DNA of 64,000 nt, taken from Pseudomonas sp. 10-1B. GTDB lineage: Bacteria > Pseudomonadota > Gammaproteobacteria > Pseudomonadales > Pseudomonadaceae. How positions within the stretch are numbered: position 1 is the stretch's first letter; the number at the start of each line of letters is the position of its first letter. Location of the stretch: the NCBI RefSeq assembly GCF_000935045.1, contig NZ_JYKS01000023.1, forward strand, positions 124,001 to 188,000, in the 5' to 3' direction. The notes beneath the pieces are model-generated. The model made no database searches. It saw only the letters and a list, made by a program, of their open reading frames with translations, and had not been told where the DNA came from. Below, in pieces: positions 1 to 8,900 of this stretch. The position numbers were made by a program, and so were the translations under genes.

Positions 1-680
1 GCAACCGCCCGGCGTCGGACTACCTGGAAGGCCAGGGCGCCACTGGCGGCCACAACGACCGCCGCCGTGCCTACCTGAAAGCGGTCACCGACCTGCTGGT
101 CAAGGACCTCGAAGAGATGGTCGGCAACTGGGCGCCGAACGTCGCCGACAACTACCGCGCCAAGCTGGAAGCCGAGCCGGCCAACGACGGCCTGCGCAAG
201 ATGCTGTTCGGCATGGGCAGCCTGTCGCTGGGCGAACTGGCCGGCGAGCGCATGAAGGTTTCGCTGGAAGCCAACTCGCCGGAAGACGAGCACGACTGCT
301 TCAGCGACAACACCCACTACTCGCACTTCTACGACGCCAAGGGCATCCGCAACGTCTACCTGGGCGAGTACACCCGTCCGGACGGCAGCAAGGTGACCGG
401 CCCGAGCCTGTCGTCGCTGGTGGCCAAGGTCGACCCGGCCACCGATGCCACCCTCAAGGCCGATTTGGAAGCCACCGAAGCCAAGATCCAGGTAATCGTC
501 GACCACGCCCTCAAAGGCGAGCACTACGACCAGCTGATCGCCGCCGACAACGCCGCCGGCAACCAGATCGTGCGTGACGCCATCGCCTCGCTGGTCAAGC
601 AGACCGGTGCGATCGAGCAGGCTGCAGGCAAGCTGGGCATTGCCAACCTGAACCCGGATACCGCGGATCACGAGTTCTGA
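1..680 (+). CDS. Imelysin-family (M75) periplasmic protein, 3' part only
   Basis: The frame is open at the left edge (first whole codon at base 3) and ends at TGA 678-680, leaving 225 visible residues. The helical sequence, with segments such as SDYLEGQGATGGHNDRR and EHYDQLIAADNAAGNQIVRD, looks like the C-terminal half of imelysins (PF09375). These are periplasmic or outer-membrane proteins tied to iron acquisition; the P. aeruginosa relative at this map position is IcmP (PA4370, from memory). The signal peptide and the GxHxxE motif expected in the N-terminal half lie outside the window. A Rho-independent terminator follows at 704-728. The next three genes run in the same direction and include a second imelysin, so this gene probably belongs to the same functional module. 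Family assignment is firm; substrate and activity are unknown. Confidence 0.85.
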   Translation, partial: NRPASDYLEGQGATGGHNDRRRAYLKAVTDLLVKDLEEMVGNWAPNVADNYRAKLEAEPANDGLRKMLFGMGSLSLGELAGERMKVSLEANSPEDEHDCFSDNTHYSHFYDAKGIRNVYLGEYTRPDGSKVTGPSLSSLVAKVDPATDATLKADLEATEAKIQVIVDHALKGEHYDQLIAADNAAGNQIVRDAIASLVKQTGAIEQAAGKLGIANLNPDTADHEF

Positions 681-703
681 TCCTGCTGTAGCGGTTCTGA
701 AAG

Positions 704-728
704 AGGCGGCCTTCGGGTCGCCTTTTTT
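704..728 (+). terminator. Rho-independent terminator after the first imelysin gene
   Basis: An 8-bp stem (704-711 with 716-723, one G-T pair) around a TTCG tetraloop is followed by a run of T to 728. It begins 23 bases after the stop codon. Confidence 0.85.
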
Positions 729-738
729 GCTTCTGGCG

Positions 739-824
739 CTATCGCCGGCAAGCCAGCTCCCACAGGTATAGCACTGGCTTCAGGGCCTGAGCTTTACCTG
801 TGGGAGCTGGCTTGCCGGCGATAG
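739..824. repeat. Paired REP element, family A
   Basis: Perfect 30-bp inverted repeat (739-768 and 795-824) with a 26-base spacer. The arms contain GGCTTGCCGGCGATAG and CTGTGGGAGC, the REP core repeated elsewhere in the window. It lies between two same-strand genes. Confidence 0.9.
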
Positions 825-874
825 GGCCGGAACAGGCCAACACAGGCCATGGCCAACTGACACCGATTTCATCC

Positions 875-891
875 AGCAATTGCAAATTGCT
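875..891. promoter_or_regulatory. Short dyad upstream of the di-heme gene
   Basis: AGCAATT-GCA-AATTGCT is a perfect 7-bp inverted repeat with a 3-base spacer, 67 bases before the ATG at 958. It lies in an AT-richer stretch where a promoter would be expected. The size fits a dimeric regulator site, but no regulator can be named. Confidence 0.35.
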
Positions 892-957
892 CTTATTCAA
901 ACTCCCCCACCCTGCTAAGCTTGCACGCCGGTTTTTCGTCCACGCCCAGGATTTTGC

Positions 958-2385
958 ATGTCCTCGTCGCTGTCCCGACTCCCCCTTCTGCTGCTGGCCT
1001 TGGCCCTCGCCGCCTGTGACGACGCCCCGCGTTTCACCCAGGCCGAGCCCGGCGAAGCCTTGTCGGCTGGCAAGGCGACCGTGCAGCGCAGCGACCGCAA
1101 TGCCTATTCCCTGCCCTCGGCCAACCTCTCGCCCGAGCGGCGCCTGGACTTCGCCGTGGGCAACAGCTTCTTCCGCAACCCCTGGGTGATTGCCCCGTCC
1201 ACCACCACCGCGCGTGACGGCCTGGGCCCGCTGTTCAACACCAACGCCTGCCAGAACTGCCACGTGCGCGACGGCCGCGGCCACCCGCCAGAGCCGGGCG
1301 ACAGCAACGCGGTGGGCATGCTGGTGCGCCTGTCGATTCCCGACCAGCCCTACCTGGCCAAGGTGATCGAGCGCCTCGGCGTGGTGCCCGAGCCGGTGTA
1401 CGGCACCCAGCTGCAGGACATGGCCATCCCCGGCGTGACGCCCGAAGGCAAGGTACGGGTGAGCTACACCAGCCAGACCGTGTCGTTCAAGGACGGCCAC
1501 CAGGTCGAACTGCGCAAGCCGGCCCTGCAGATCACCCAGCTCGGCTATGGCGTGATGCACCCCGACACGCGTTTTTCAGCACGGGTGGCACCGCCGATGA
1601 TCGGCCTGGGCCTGCTCGAAGCCATCCCTGAGGCCGACCTGCTGGCCAACGAAGACCCCGACGACCGCAACCGCGACGGCATCCGCGGGCGGGCCAACCG
1701 GGTCTGGGACGATGCCCTGGGCAAGACCGTGGTCGGTCGCTTCGGCTGGAAGGCCGGGCAGCCCAACGTCAACCAGCAGAATGTGCATGCCTTTGCCGGC
1801 GACATGGGCCTGACCACCACCTTGCAGCCCAACGACGACTGCACGCCGGCCCAGGCCGACTGCCTGGCCGCGCCCAACGGCGACGGCGCCGATGACGAGA
1901 AGGAAGTCAGCGACAACATCCTGCGCCTGGTCACTTTCTATACCCGCAACCTTGCCGTGCCGGCCCGCCGCGACGTAGGTTCGCCACAGGTACTGGCGGG
2001 CAAGAACCTGTTCTACCAGGCAGGCTGCCAGGGTTGCCACACACCTCAGTTCACCACCGCCGCCGATGCCGGCGAGCCGGAGCTGGCCAATCAGCTGATC
2101 CGCCCCTACAGCGACCTGCTGCTGCATGACATGGGCCCGGGCCTGGCCGACGAACGCACCGAATTCGCCGCCAACGGCCAAGACTGGCGCACCCCGCCAT
2201 TGTGGGGCATCGGCCTTAGCGAAACGGTCAGTGGCCACAGCCAGTTCCTACACGACGGCCGCGCCCGCAACCTGCTCGAAGCCGTGCTCTGGCATGGCGG
2301 CGAGGCCGAGGCGGCACGCAACTTCGTACTCACTTTCGATGCCGAGCAGCGCACCGCGCTGCTGGCCTTCCTGAACTCACTTTAA
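958..2385 (+). CDS. Di-heme thiol oxidoreductase-like c-type cytochrome lipoprotein (DUF1111)
   Basis: 475 residues. The N-terminus has a hydrophobic stretch ending LALAAC, a lipobox with Cys20, so a membrane-anchored periplasmic protein is expected. Two c-type heme sites are visible: C98-QN-C101-H102 and C357-QG-C360-H361. The length and the two widely spaced CxxCH motifs match the DUF1111/DHOR family (PF06537), relatives of bacterial cytochrome c peroxidases usually described as putative thiol oxidoreductases. A peroxidase or metal-oxidising role is inference. The gene sits between two imelysin genes with an 18-base gap to the next one, so co-transcription with 2404-4568 is likely. The PAO1 counterpart is PA4371 from memory. 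Confidence 0.88.
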   Translation: MSSSLSRLPLLLLALALAACDDAPRFTQAEPGEALSAGKATVQRSDRNAYSLPSANLSPERRLDFAVGNSFFRNPWVIAPSTTTARDGLGPLFNTNACQNCHVRDGRGHPPEPGDSNAVGMLVRLSIPDQPYLAKVIERLGVVPEPVYGTQLQDMAIPGVTPEGKVRVSYTSQTVSFKDGHQVELRKPALQITQLGYGVMHPDTRFSARVAPPMIGLGLLEAIPEADLLANEDPDDRNRDGIRGRANRVWDDALGKTVVGRFGWKAGQPNVNQQNVHAFAGDMGLTTTLQPNDDCTPAQADCLAAPNGDGADDEKEVSDNILRLVTFYTRNLAVPARRDVGSPQVLAGKNLFYQAGCQGCHTPQFTTAADAGEPELANQLIRPYSDLLLHDMGPGLADERTEFAANGQDWRTPPLWGIGLSETVSGHSQFLHDGRARNLLEAVLWHGGEAEAARNFVLTFDAEQRTALLAFLNSL

Positions 2386-2403
2386 AAGCGCAAGGAGCCG
2401 GGC

Positions 2404-3468
2404 ATGTTCCGACCCAAACTGTTGTTCACCAGCCTCGCCGCACTCGCCCTCGGCGCCTGCTCGCCGCAGGACCCGCAAGCAGTCACCTCCGCCGCCATCG
2501 CCAAGCAGGTGATCCTGCCCACCTACAGCCGCTGGGTCGAAGCCGACCGCACGCTGGCTGCCAGCGCCCTGGCCTACTGCGAAGGCAAGGAAACCCTGGA
2601 CAAGGCCCGTGCCGACTTCCTCAACGCGCAAAAGGCCTGGGCCGAGCTGCAACCGCTGCTGGTAGGCCCGCTGGCCGAAGGCAACCGCGCTTGGCAGGTA
2701 CAGTTCTGGCCCGACAAGAAGAACCTGGTCGGGCGCCAGGTCGAGCAGTTGGTCAACGGCGACAAGCCGGTCGATGTCGCGGCTCTGGGCAAGGCCAGCG
2801 TAGTGGTACGTGGCCTGTCGGCCTACGAGTACATCCTCTTCGACAGCAAGCCCGATATCGCCACTGCAGAGCAGAAAGCCCGCTACTGCCCGCTGCTGGT
2901 GGCCATCGGCGAACACCAGAAGGCCCTGGCCGAGGAGATCCTCAAGGGCTGGAACAGCACCGACGGCATGCTCTCGCAGATGACCAAGTTCCCCAACCAG
3001 CGCTACGCCGACTCCCATGAGGCCATCGCCGACCTGCTGCGCGCCCAGGTCACCGCCCTGGACACCCTGAAGAAAAAGCTCGGTGCACCGATGGGCCGCC
3101 AGAGCAAAGGCATCCCGCAGCCACTGCAGGCCGAAGCCTGGCGTAGCCACAATTCGATGAACAGCCTGCAAGCCAGCCTCAAGGCCGCCCAGGCAGTGTG
3201 GGTCGGGGTCGACAACCAGGGCCTGCGCGGCCTGCTGCCCAGCGATCAGACAGCCCTGGCAGACAAGATCGACGACGCCTACGCTACCTCGCTCAAACTG
3301 CTGGCCGACAACCAAAAGACCCTGGACGAGTTGCTGGCCGACGACGCCGGCCAACAGGCCCTCAACCAGATCTACGACAGCCTCAACGTCGTCCACCGCC
3401 TGCACGAAGGCGAGCTGGCCAAGGCGTTGAACATCCAGCTGGGCTTCAATGCCAACGACGGTGACTGA
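2404..3468 (+). CDS. Second imelysin-family lipoprotein, GxHxxE motif altered
   Basis: 354 residues. The signal peptide ends LALGAC (Cys19), so this is a lipoprotein. The helical body matches imelysin/M75 proteins, which bind metal or act in iron uptake in the periplasm. At the place of the family motif GxHxxE the protein reads G137-L-S-A-Y-E142, so the usual His is Ser139; the Glu is kept. The start ATG at 2404 follows an AAGGAG-type site. The gene lies 18 bases after the di-heme gene and its TGA is 2 bases before the next ATG, so the three genes form an operon. The PAO1 counterpart is PA4372 from memory. Whether it still binds metal cannot be judged from sequence. Confidence 0.85.
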   Translation: MFRPKLLFTSLAALALGACSPQDPQAVTSAAIAKQVILPTYSRWVEADRTLAASALAYCEGKETLDKARADFLNAQKAWAELQPLLVGPLAEGNRAWQVQFWPDKKNLVGRQVEQLVNGDKPVDVAALGKASVVVRGLSAYEYILFDSKPDIATAEQKARYCPLLVAIGEHQKALAEEILKGWNSTDGMLSQMTKFPNQRYADSHEAIADLLRAQVTALDTLKKKLGAPMGRQSKGIPQPLQAEAWRSHNSMNSLQASLKAAQAVWVGVDNQGLRGLLPSDQTALADKIDDAYATSLKLLADNQKTLDELLADDAGQQALNQIYDSLNVVHRLHEGELAKALNIQLGFNANDGD

Positions 3469-3470
3469 TC

Positions 3471-4568
3471 ATGTTGCGACGCCAGGCCCTCAAACTCGGT
3501 AGCGTATTGCTCAGCGCCCTGACCCTGGGCGGCTGGAGCCTGTTCCGCAACAAAAGCAGCGAACCCCTGCTGCTCTCGGCGCGTGACGACGGCGACGGCA
3601 AGCACTACGCCGTCGGTTTCCGCCTGGACGGCACCCAGGTGTTCAGCACCCAGGTCGCCCAGCGTTGCCATGCCATCATTCACCACCCCGAGCTACCAGT
3701 CGCCCTGTTCGTCGCCCGCCGCCCCGGTACCGAGAGCTACCTGGTCGACCTGCGCGACGGGCGCCTGCTGCAGACCGTTGCCTCGCAACCGAACCGGCAC
3801 TTCTACGGCCACGCGGTCATTCACAAAGGTGGCGAATGGCTGTATGCCACCGAGAACGACACCACCGACCCGGGGCGTGGCGTGCTCGGCGTGTACCGCT
3901 TCGAAGGCGAGCGCCTGGTGCACACCGGCGAGATCCCGACCCACGGCATTGGCCCGCACGAAGTGGCCTGGCTACCGGACGGCGAAACGCTGATCGTGGC
4001 CAACGGTGGTATCCGTACCGAAGCCGAAAGCCGGGTGGAGATGAACCTCGACGCCATGGAGCCGAGCCTGGTGCTGATGCAGCGTGACGGCACCCTGCTG
4101 AGCAAGGAAACCCTGGCCCAGCAGATGAACAGCGTGCGCCACCTGGCGGTGGGCAGCGATGGCACCATCGCCGCTTGCCAGCAGTTCATGGGCGATGCCG
4201 ATGAAACCGCCGAGCTGCTGGCGATCAAGCGCCCGGGCGAGCCGTTCAAGGCGTTCCCGGTGCCGGAGCGGCAGTTGCAGGCCATGGCCCAGTACACCGC
4301 CAGCGTCGCCATCCACAGCGAACTGCGGCTGGTAGCGCTGACCGCGCCCCGTGCCAACCGTTTGTTCGTCTGGGACCTGGACAGTGGCGCGGTGCGGCTG
4401 GATGCACCGATGCCCGACTGCGCGGGGGTTGGCGCGGTGAAGGACGGCTTTGTCGTCACCTCCGGGCAAGGCCGTTGCCGCTTCTATGATTGCCGCAAGG
4501 CCGAGCTGGTCGGGCAGCCGATGAACCTGCCGTCCGGTTTCTGGGACAACCACCTGCATCTGGTCTGA
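3471..4568 (+). CDS. DUF1513 beta-propeller-like exported protein
   Basis: 365 residues. It starts MLRRQALKLG followed by a hydrophobic stretch, close to a twin-arginine signal (RRxxLK), so folded export by Tat is possible. The body matches DUF1513 (PF07433), with repeated blade-like segments such as GHAVIHKGGEWLYATEND and GIGPHEVAWLPDGETLIVAN that suggest a beta-propeller. Biochemical function is unknown. It begins 2 bases after the imelysin stop, so translational coupling is likely. Imelysin, DUF1111 and DUF1513 genes travel together in several Proteobacteria, which suggests one shared process in the periplasm. The PAO1 counterpart is PA4373 from memory. Confidence 0.85.
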   Translation: MLRRQALKLGSVLLSALTLGGWSLFRNKSSEPLLLSARDDGDGKHYAVGFRLDGTQVFSTQVAQRCHAIIHHPELPVALFVARRPGTESYLVDLRDGRLLQTVASQPNRHFYGHAVIHKGGEWLYATENDTTDPGRGVLGVYRFEGERLVHTGEIPTHGIGPHEVAWLPDGETLIVANGGIRTEAESRVEMNLDAMEPSLVLMQRDGTLLSKETLAQQMNSVRHLAVGSDGTIAACQQFMGDADETAELLAIKRPGEPFKAFPVPERQLQAMAQYTASVAIHSELRLVALTAPRANRLFVWDLDSGAVRLDAPMPDCAGVGAVKDGFVVTSGQGRCRFYDCRKAELVGQPMNLPSGFWDNHLHLV

Positions 4569-4580
4569 TTTTTCTGCTGC

Positions 4581-4688
4581 CTGCACCGGCCCTATCGCCG
4601 GCAAGCCAGCTCCCACAGGTACACCACAGGCCCCGAGACCAGTAGTGTACCTGTGGGAGCTGGCTTGCCGGCGATAGGGCCGGTGCAG
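4581..4688. repeat. Paired REP element, family A
   Basis: Perfect 44-bp inverted repeat (4581-4624 and 4645-4688) around a 20-base loop, with the GGCTTGCCGGCGATAGGGCC core. It separates the DUF1513 gene from the efflux operon and starts 13 bases after the stop codon, so it may also help end transcription or protect the mRNA 3' end. Confidence 0.9.
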
Positions 4689-4802
4689 GCAATTCACTCC
4701 CCTTCCCCGAAAAACAGTCAATACTTCCCCCATCCACACGTGGGCAGGATCGCCCGTTGTCGTGTCCAAGCGAATAACAACCGTATCCAAGGAACCGGAC
4801 CT

Positions 4803-5927
4803 ATGCTGCGCCGCCGCATGCTCATCATGTTGGCCGTGGTTCTGCTGATCGTGCTGGCCCTGGGGGGCTACAAATTCTTCTCGATCTACCAGCAGATCCA
4901 GGTGTTCACTGCCCCCAAGCCGCCCATCACCGTGGCGGCTGCCCTGGCCGAACAGCGCCAGTGGCAACAGCGCCTGCCTGCCGTCGGTAGCCTCAAGGCG
5001 TTGCAGGGCGTGGAGCTGAGCCTGGAGGTGGAAGGCATCGTCAAGGCCCTGTACTTCGACTCCGGGCAAAAGGTGAAAGCCGGGCAACTGTTGCTGCGGC
5101 TCAACGACGACCAGGAGACCGCACTGCTCGGCACCGCCCAGGCTGACCTGGGCCTGGCCAAGGTCGACTTCGGCCGGGGTAGCCAACTGGTTGGCGATTC
5201 GGCCATCTCCCGTGGTGAGTTCGACCGCCTCAACGCCCAGTACCTGCGCAACAAAGCAGTGGTCGAGCAACTCAAGGCGTCGAAGACCAAGAAGAGCATC
5301 AGCGCGCCATTCAGCGGCACCATCGGCATCCGCCAGGTGGACGTCGGCGATTACCTGGCTGCCGGCAGCGTGATCGCCACCCTGCAGGACCTGTCCAGCC
5401 TGTATGTCGACTTCAACGTGCCGGAACAAGCCCTGCCACACCTGAGCCTGGGCCAGCAGGTGCTGGTGCAAGTAGCCGCCTATCCGGGCCAGACCTTCCC
5501 TGCCAGCCTCAGCGCCATCAACCCCAAGGTCGAGGAAACCACGCGCAACCTGCTGGTGCGCGCCACCATGGCCAACCCGGACGGCAAACTGCTGCCCGGC
5601 ATGTTCGCCAGCCTGCTGATCCTGCTGCCCGACCCGCAGCCGCAGGTGGTGGTGCCGGAAAGCGCCATCACCTACACCCTGTATGGCAACTCGGTATACG
5701 TCGCCACGCCGAAAAAGGACAAGGATGGCCAGCCGCAACTGACCGCCGAGCAACGCACCGTGCAGACTGGCGAGCGCCGCGACGGCGTGGTGGTGGTCAG
5801 CAAGGGCCTGCAGGCCGGGGAACAGGTGGTCACCGCCGGGCAACTCAAGCTCACCCCTGGCGCCGCGATCCGCATCGGCCAGGACAAAGCCCTCAAGCCC
5901 GAACAGGGCGCACCGGACAAGGACTGA
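4803..5927 (+). CDS. RND efflux periplasmic adaptor (MexV-like membrane fusion protein)
   Basis: 374 residues from the ATG at 4803, chosen because AAGGA precedes it by about 9 bases and an N-terminal membrane anchor (residues 6-24, LIMLAVVLLIVLALGGY) follows at once; a longer reading upstream runs into the REP. No lipobox Cys is present, so the protein is anchored by the uncleaved helix. The lipoyl/biotinyl half-motifs (LSLEVEGIV, SGQKVKAGQLLLRLN; later SAPFSGTIGIRQVDVGDYL) and the beta-barrel domain mark an HlyD/AcrA-family adaptor. It links the RND pump encoded 12 bases downstream to an outer-membrane channel. Position between the DUF1513 gene and a MexW-like pump matches PAO1 mexV (PA4374, from memory). 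Confidence 0.92.
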   Translation: MLRRRMLIMLAVVLLIVLALGGYKFFSIYQQIQVFTAPKPPITVAAALAEQRQWQQRLPAVGSLKALQGVELSLEVEGIVKALYFDSGQKVKAGQLLLRLNDDQETALLGTAQADLGLAKVDFGRGSQLVGDSAISRGEFDRLNAQYLRNKAVVEQLKASKTKKSISAPFSGTIGIRQVDVGDYLAAGSVIATLQDLSSLYVDFNVPEQALPHLSLGQQVLVQVAAYPGQTFPASLSAINPKVEETTRNLLVRATMANPDGKLLPGMFASLLILLPDPQPQVVVPESAITYTLYGNSVYVATPKKDKDGQPQLTAEQRTVQTGERRDGVVVVSKGLQAGEQVVTAGQLKLTPGAAIRIGQDKALKPEQGAPDKD

Positions 5928-5939
5928 CAGGAGGCTGGC

Positions 5940-8900
5940 ATGGCGTTCACCGACCCGTTCATCCGCCGCCCGGTGCTGGCCAGCGTGGTCAGCCTGCTGA
6001 TCCTGCTGCTGGGTTTCCAGGCCTGGAACACGCTGCAGATCCGCCAGTACCCGCAAATGGAAAACGCCCTGATCACCGTGACCACCGCCTACCCCGGCGC
6101 CAACGCCGAGACCATCCAGGGCTACATCACCCAGCCGCTGCAGCAAAGCCTGGCCAGCGCCGAAGGCATCGACTACATGACCTCGGTGAGCCGGCAGAAC
6201 TTCTCGATCATCTCCATCTATGCGCGCATCGGCGCCGACAGCGACCGGCTGTTCACCGAATTGCTGGCCAAGGCCAACGAGGTGCGCAACAAACTGCCCC
6301 AGGACTCCGAAGACCCGGTGTTGAGCAAGGAAGCCGCCGATGCCTCGGCGCTGATGTACATCAGCTTCTACAGCAAAGAGATGAGCAACCCACAGATCAC
6401 CGACTACCTGTCCCGGGTGATCCAGCCCAAACTGGCCACCCTGCCGGGCATGGCCGAGGCGGAAATCCTCGGCAACCAGGTATTTGCCATGCGCATCTGG
6501 ATCGACCCGGTGAAACTGGCCGGCTTCGGCCTGTCGGCCACCGACGTCACCACTGCCGTGCGCCGCTACAACTTCCTGTCTGCCGCCGGCGAAGTGAAGG
6601 GCGAATACGTGGTCACCAGCATCAACGCCAGCACCGAGCTGAAGTCGGCCGAGGCGTTCGCCGCCCTGCCGGTCAAGACCAGCGGCGACAGCCGCGTGCT
6701 GCTGGGCGATGTGGCAAGGGTCGAAATGGGCGCGGAAAACTACGACACGGTCAGCTCGTTCGACGGCACCCCCTCGGTATACATCGGCATCAAGGCCACC
6801 CCGGCCGCCAACCCGCTGGAAGTCATCAAGGAAGTGCGGCGCATCATGCCCGAGCTGGAAAGCCAGTTGCCCTCGGCGCTGAAGGTCTCGATCGCCTACG
6901 ATGCCACGCTGTTCATCCAGGCCTCCATCGACGAAGTGATCAAGACCCTTGGTGAAGCGGTGCTGATCGTCATCGTGGTGGTGTTCCTGTTCCTCGGCGC
7001 CCTGCGTTCGGTACTGATCCCGGTGGTGACCATTCCCCTGTCGATGATCGGCGTGCTGTTCTTCATGCAGATGATGGGCTATTCGCTCAACCTGCTGACC
7101 CTGCTGGCCATGGTGCTGGCCATCGGCCTGGTGGTGGACGATGCCATTGTCGTAGTGGAGAACATCCACCGGCATATGGAAGAAGGCAAGTCGCCGTTCG
7201 ATGCGGCCCTTGAAGGCGCCCGCGAAATCGCCATGCCGGTGATATCGATGACCATCACCCTGGCAGCGGTATATGCGCCAATAGGCTTCCTCACCGGGCT
7301 GACCGGCGCCTTGTTCAAGGAATTTGCCCTGACCCTGGCCGGCGCGGTGATCATTTCCGGCATCGTCGCCCTCACCCTGTCACCGATGATGTGCGCCCTG
7401 CTGCTGCGCCATGAGCAGAACCCCAGCGGCCTGGCCCATCGCCTGGACCTGTTGTTCGGGCGCCTGAAAGTGCGCTACCAGCGCCTACTGCACGCCACTC
7501 TGGACAGCCGGCCAGTGGTGCTGGTGTTTGCGCTGATCATCCTGTGCCTGATCCCGGTGCTGCTCAAGTTCACCCAGAACGAACTGGCGCCCAACGAAGA
7601 CCAAGGGGTGATCTTCATGATGAGCAGTTCGCCACAGCCGGCCAACCTCGACTACCTCAACGCCTACACCGACGAGTTCACCCCGTTGTTCAAGGCCTTC
7701 CCGGAGTACTACTCGTCGTTCCAGATCAACGGTTTCAATGGCGTGCAAAGCGGCATCGGCGGCTTTTTGCTCAAGCCCTGGAGCGAGCGCGAGCGCACGC
7801 AGATGGAGCTGCTGCCGCTGGTGCAGGCCAAGCTCGAGGAAATCGCCGGCCTGCAGATCTTCGGCTTCAACCTGCCGTCGCTGCCCGGCACTGGCGAGGG
7901 CCTGCCGTTCCAGTTCGTGATCAATACCGCGGGTGACTACCCGGCGCTGCTGGATGTGGCCCAACGCATCAAGGCCCGCGCCCAGGAGTCGGGCAAGTTC
8001 GCCTTCCTCGACATCGACCTGGCCTTCGACAAGCCCGAGGTGGTAGTCGATATCGACCGGGCCAAGGCGGCGCAGATGGGGGTATCGATGGACACCCTGG
8101 GCGGCACCCTGGCGACCTTGCTGGGCGAGGCGGAAATCAACCGCTTCACCCTGGAAGGCCGCAGCTACAAGGTGATTGCCCAGGTCGAGCGGCCGTACCG
8201 CGACAACCCCGGCTGGCTGAACAACTACTACGTGAAGAACGACCAGGGCCAACTGCTGCCACTGTCGACCCTGATCACCCTCAGCGACCGCGCCCGCCCA
8301 CGCCAGCTCAACCAGTTCCAGCAGTTGAACGCAGCGATCATCCAGGGCGTGCCCATGGTCAGCCTGGGCGAGGCGCTGCAGACGGTGCAGGACATCGCCC
8401 GCGAAGAAGCCCCGGAAGGCTTCGCCTTCGACTACGCCGGCGTGGCCCGCCAGTATGTGCAGGAAGGCAGCGCGTTGTGGGTCACCTTCGGCCTGGCGCT
8501 GGCGATCATCTTCCTGGTGCTGGCGGCGCAGTTCGAAAGCTTCCGCGACCCGTTGGTGATTCTGGTGACGGTACCCTTGTCGATCTGCGGCGCGCTGTTG
8601 CCGCTGTTCCTCGGCATATCGAGCATGAACATCTACACCCAGGTCGGGCTGGTGACGTTGATCGGGCTGATCAGCAAGCACGGTATCCTGATCGTCGAGT
8701 TCGCCAACCAGTTGCGCAAGGAACTGGGCCTGAGCGTGCGCGAGGCGATCGAGGAAGCGGCGGCCATTCGCCTGCGGCCGGTGCTGATGACCACGGCGGC
8801 AATGGTGTTCGGCATGGTGCCGTTGATTCTGGCGACCGGGGCGGGCGCGGTCAGCCGTTTTGACATCGGTACGGTGATTGCCACCGGGATGTCGATCGGG

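Noticed and set aside
872..895. Possible Fur box before the di-heme gene
   Set aside because: The dyad AGCAATTGCAAATTGCT has too few matches to GATAATGATAATCATTATC; recorded only as an unnamed dyad.
3972..7175. A very long open frame on the - strand, opposite the DUF1513 and efflux genes
   Set aside because: It is rich in His, Gln and Gly with no domain, runs through a REP, and mirrors well-supported genes on the + strand; such shadows are common in GC-rich DNA.
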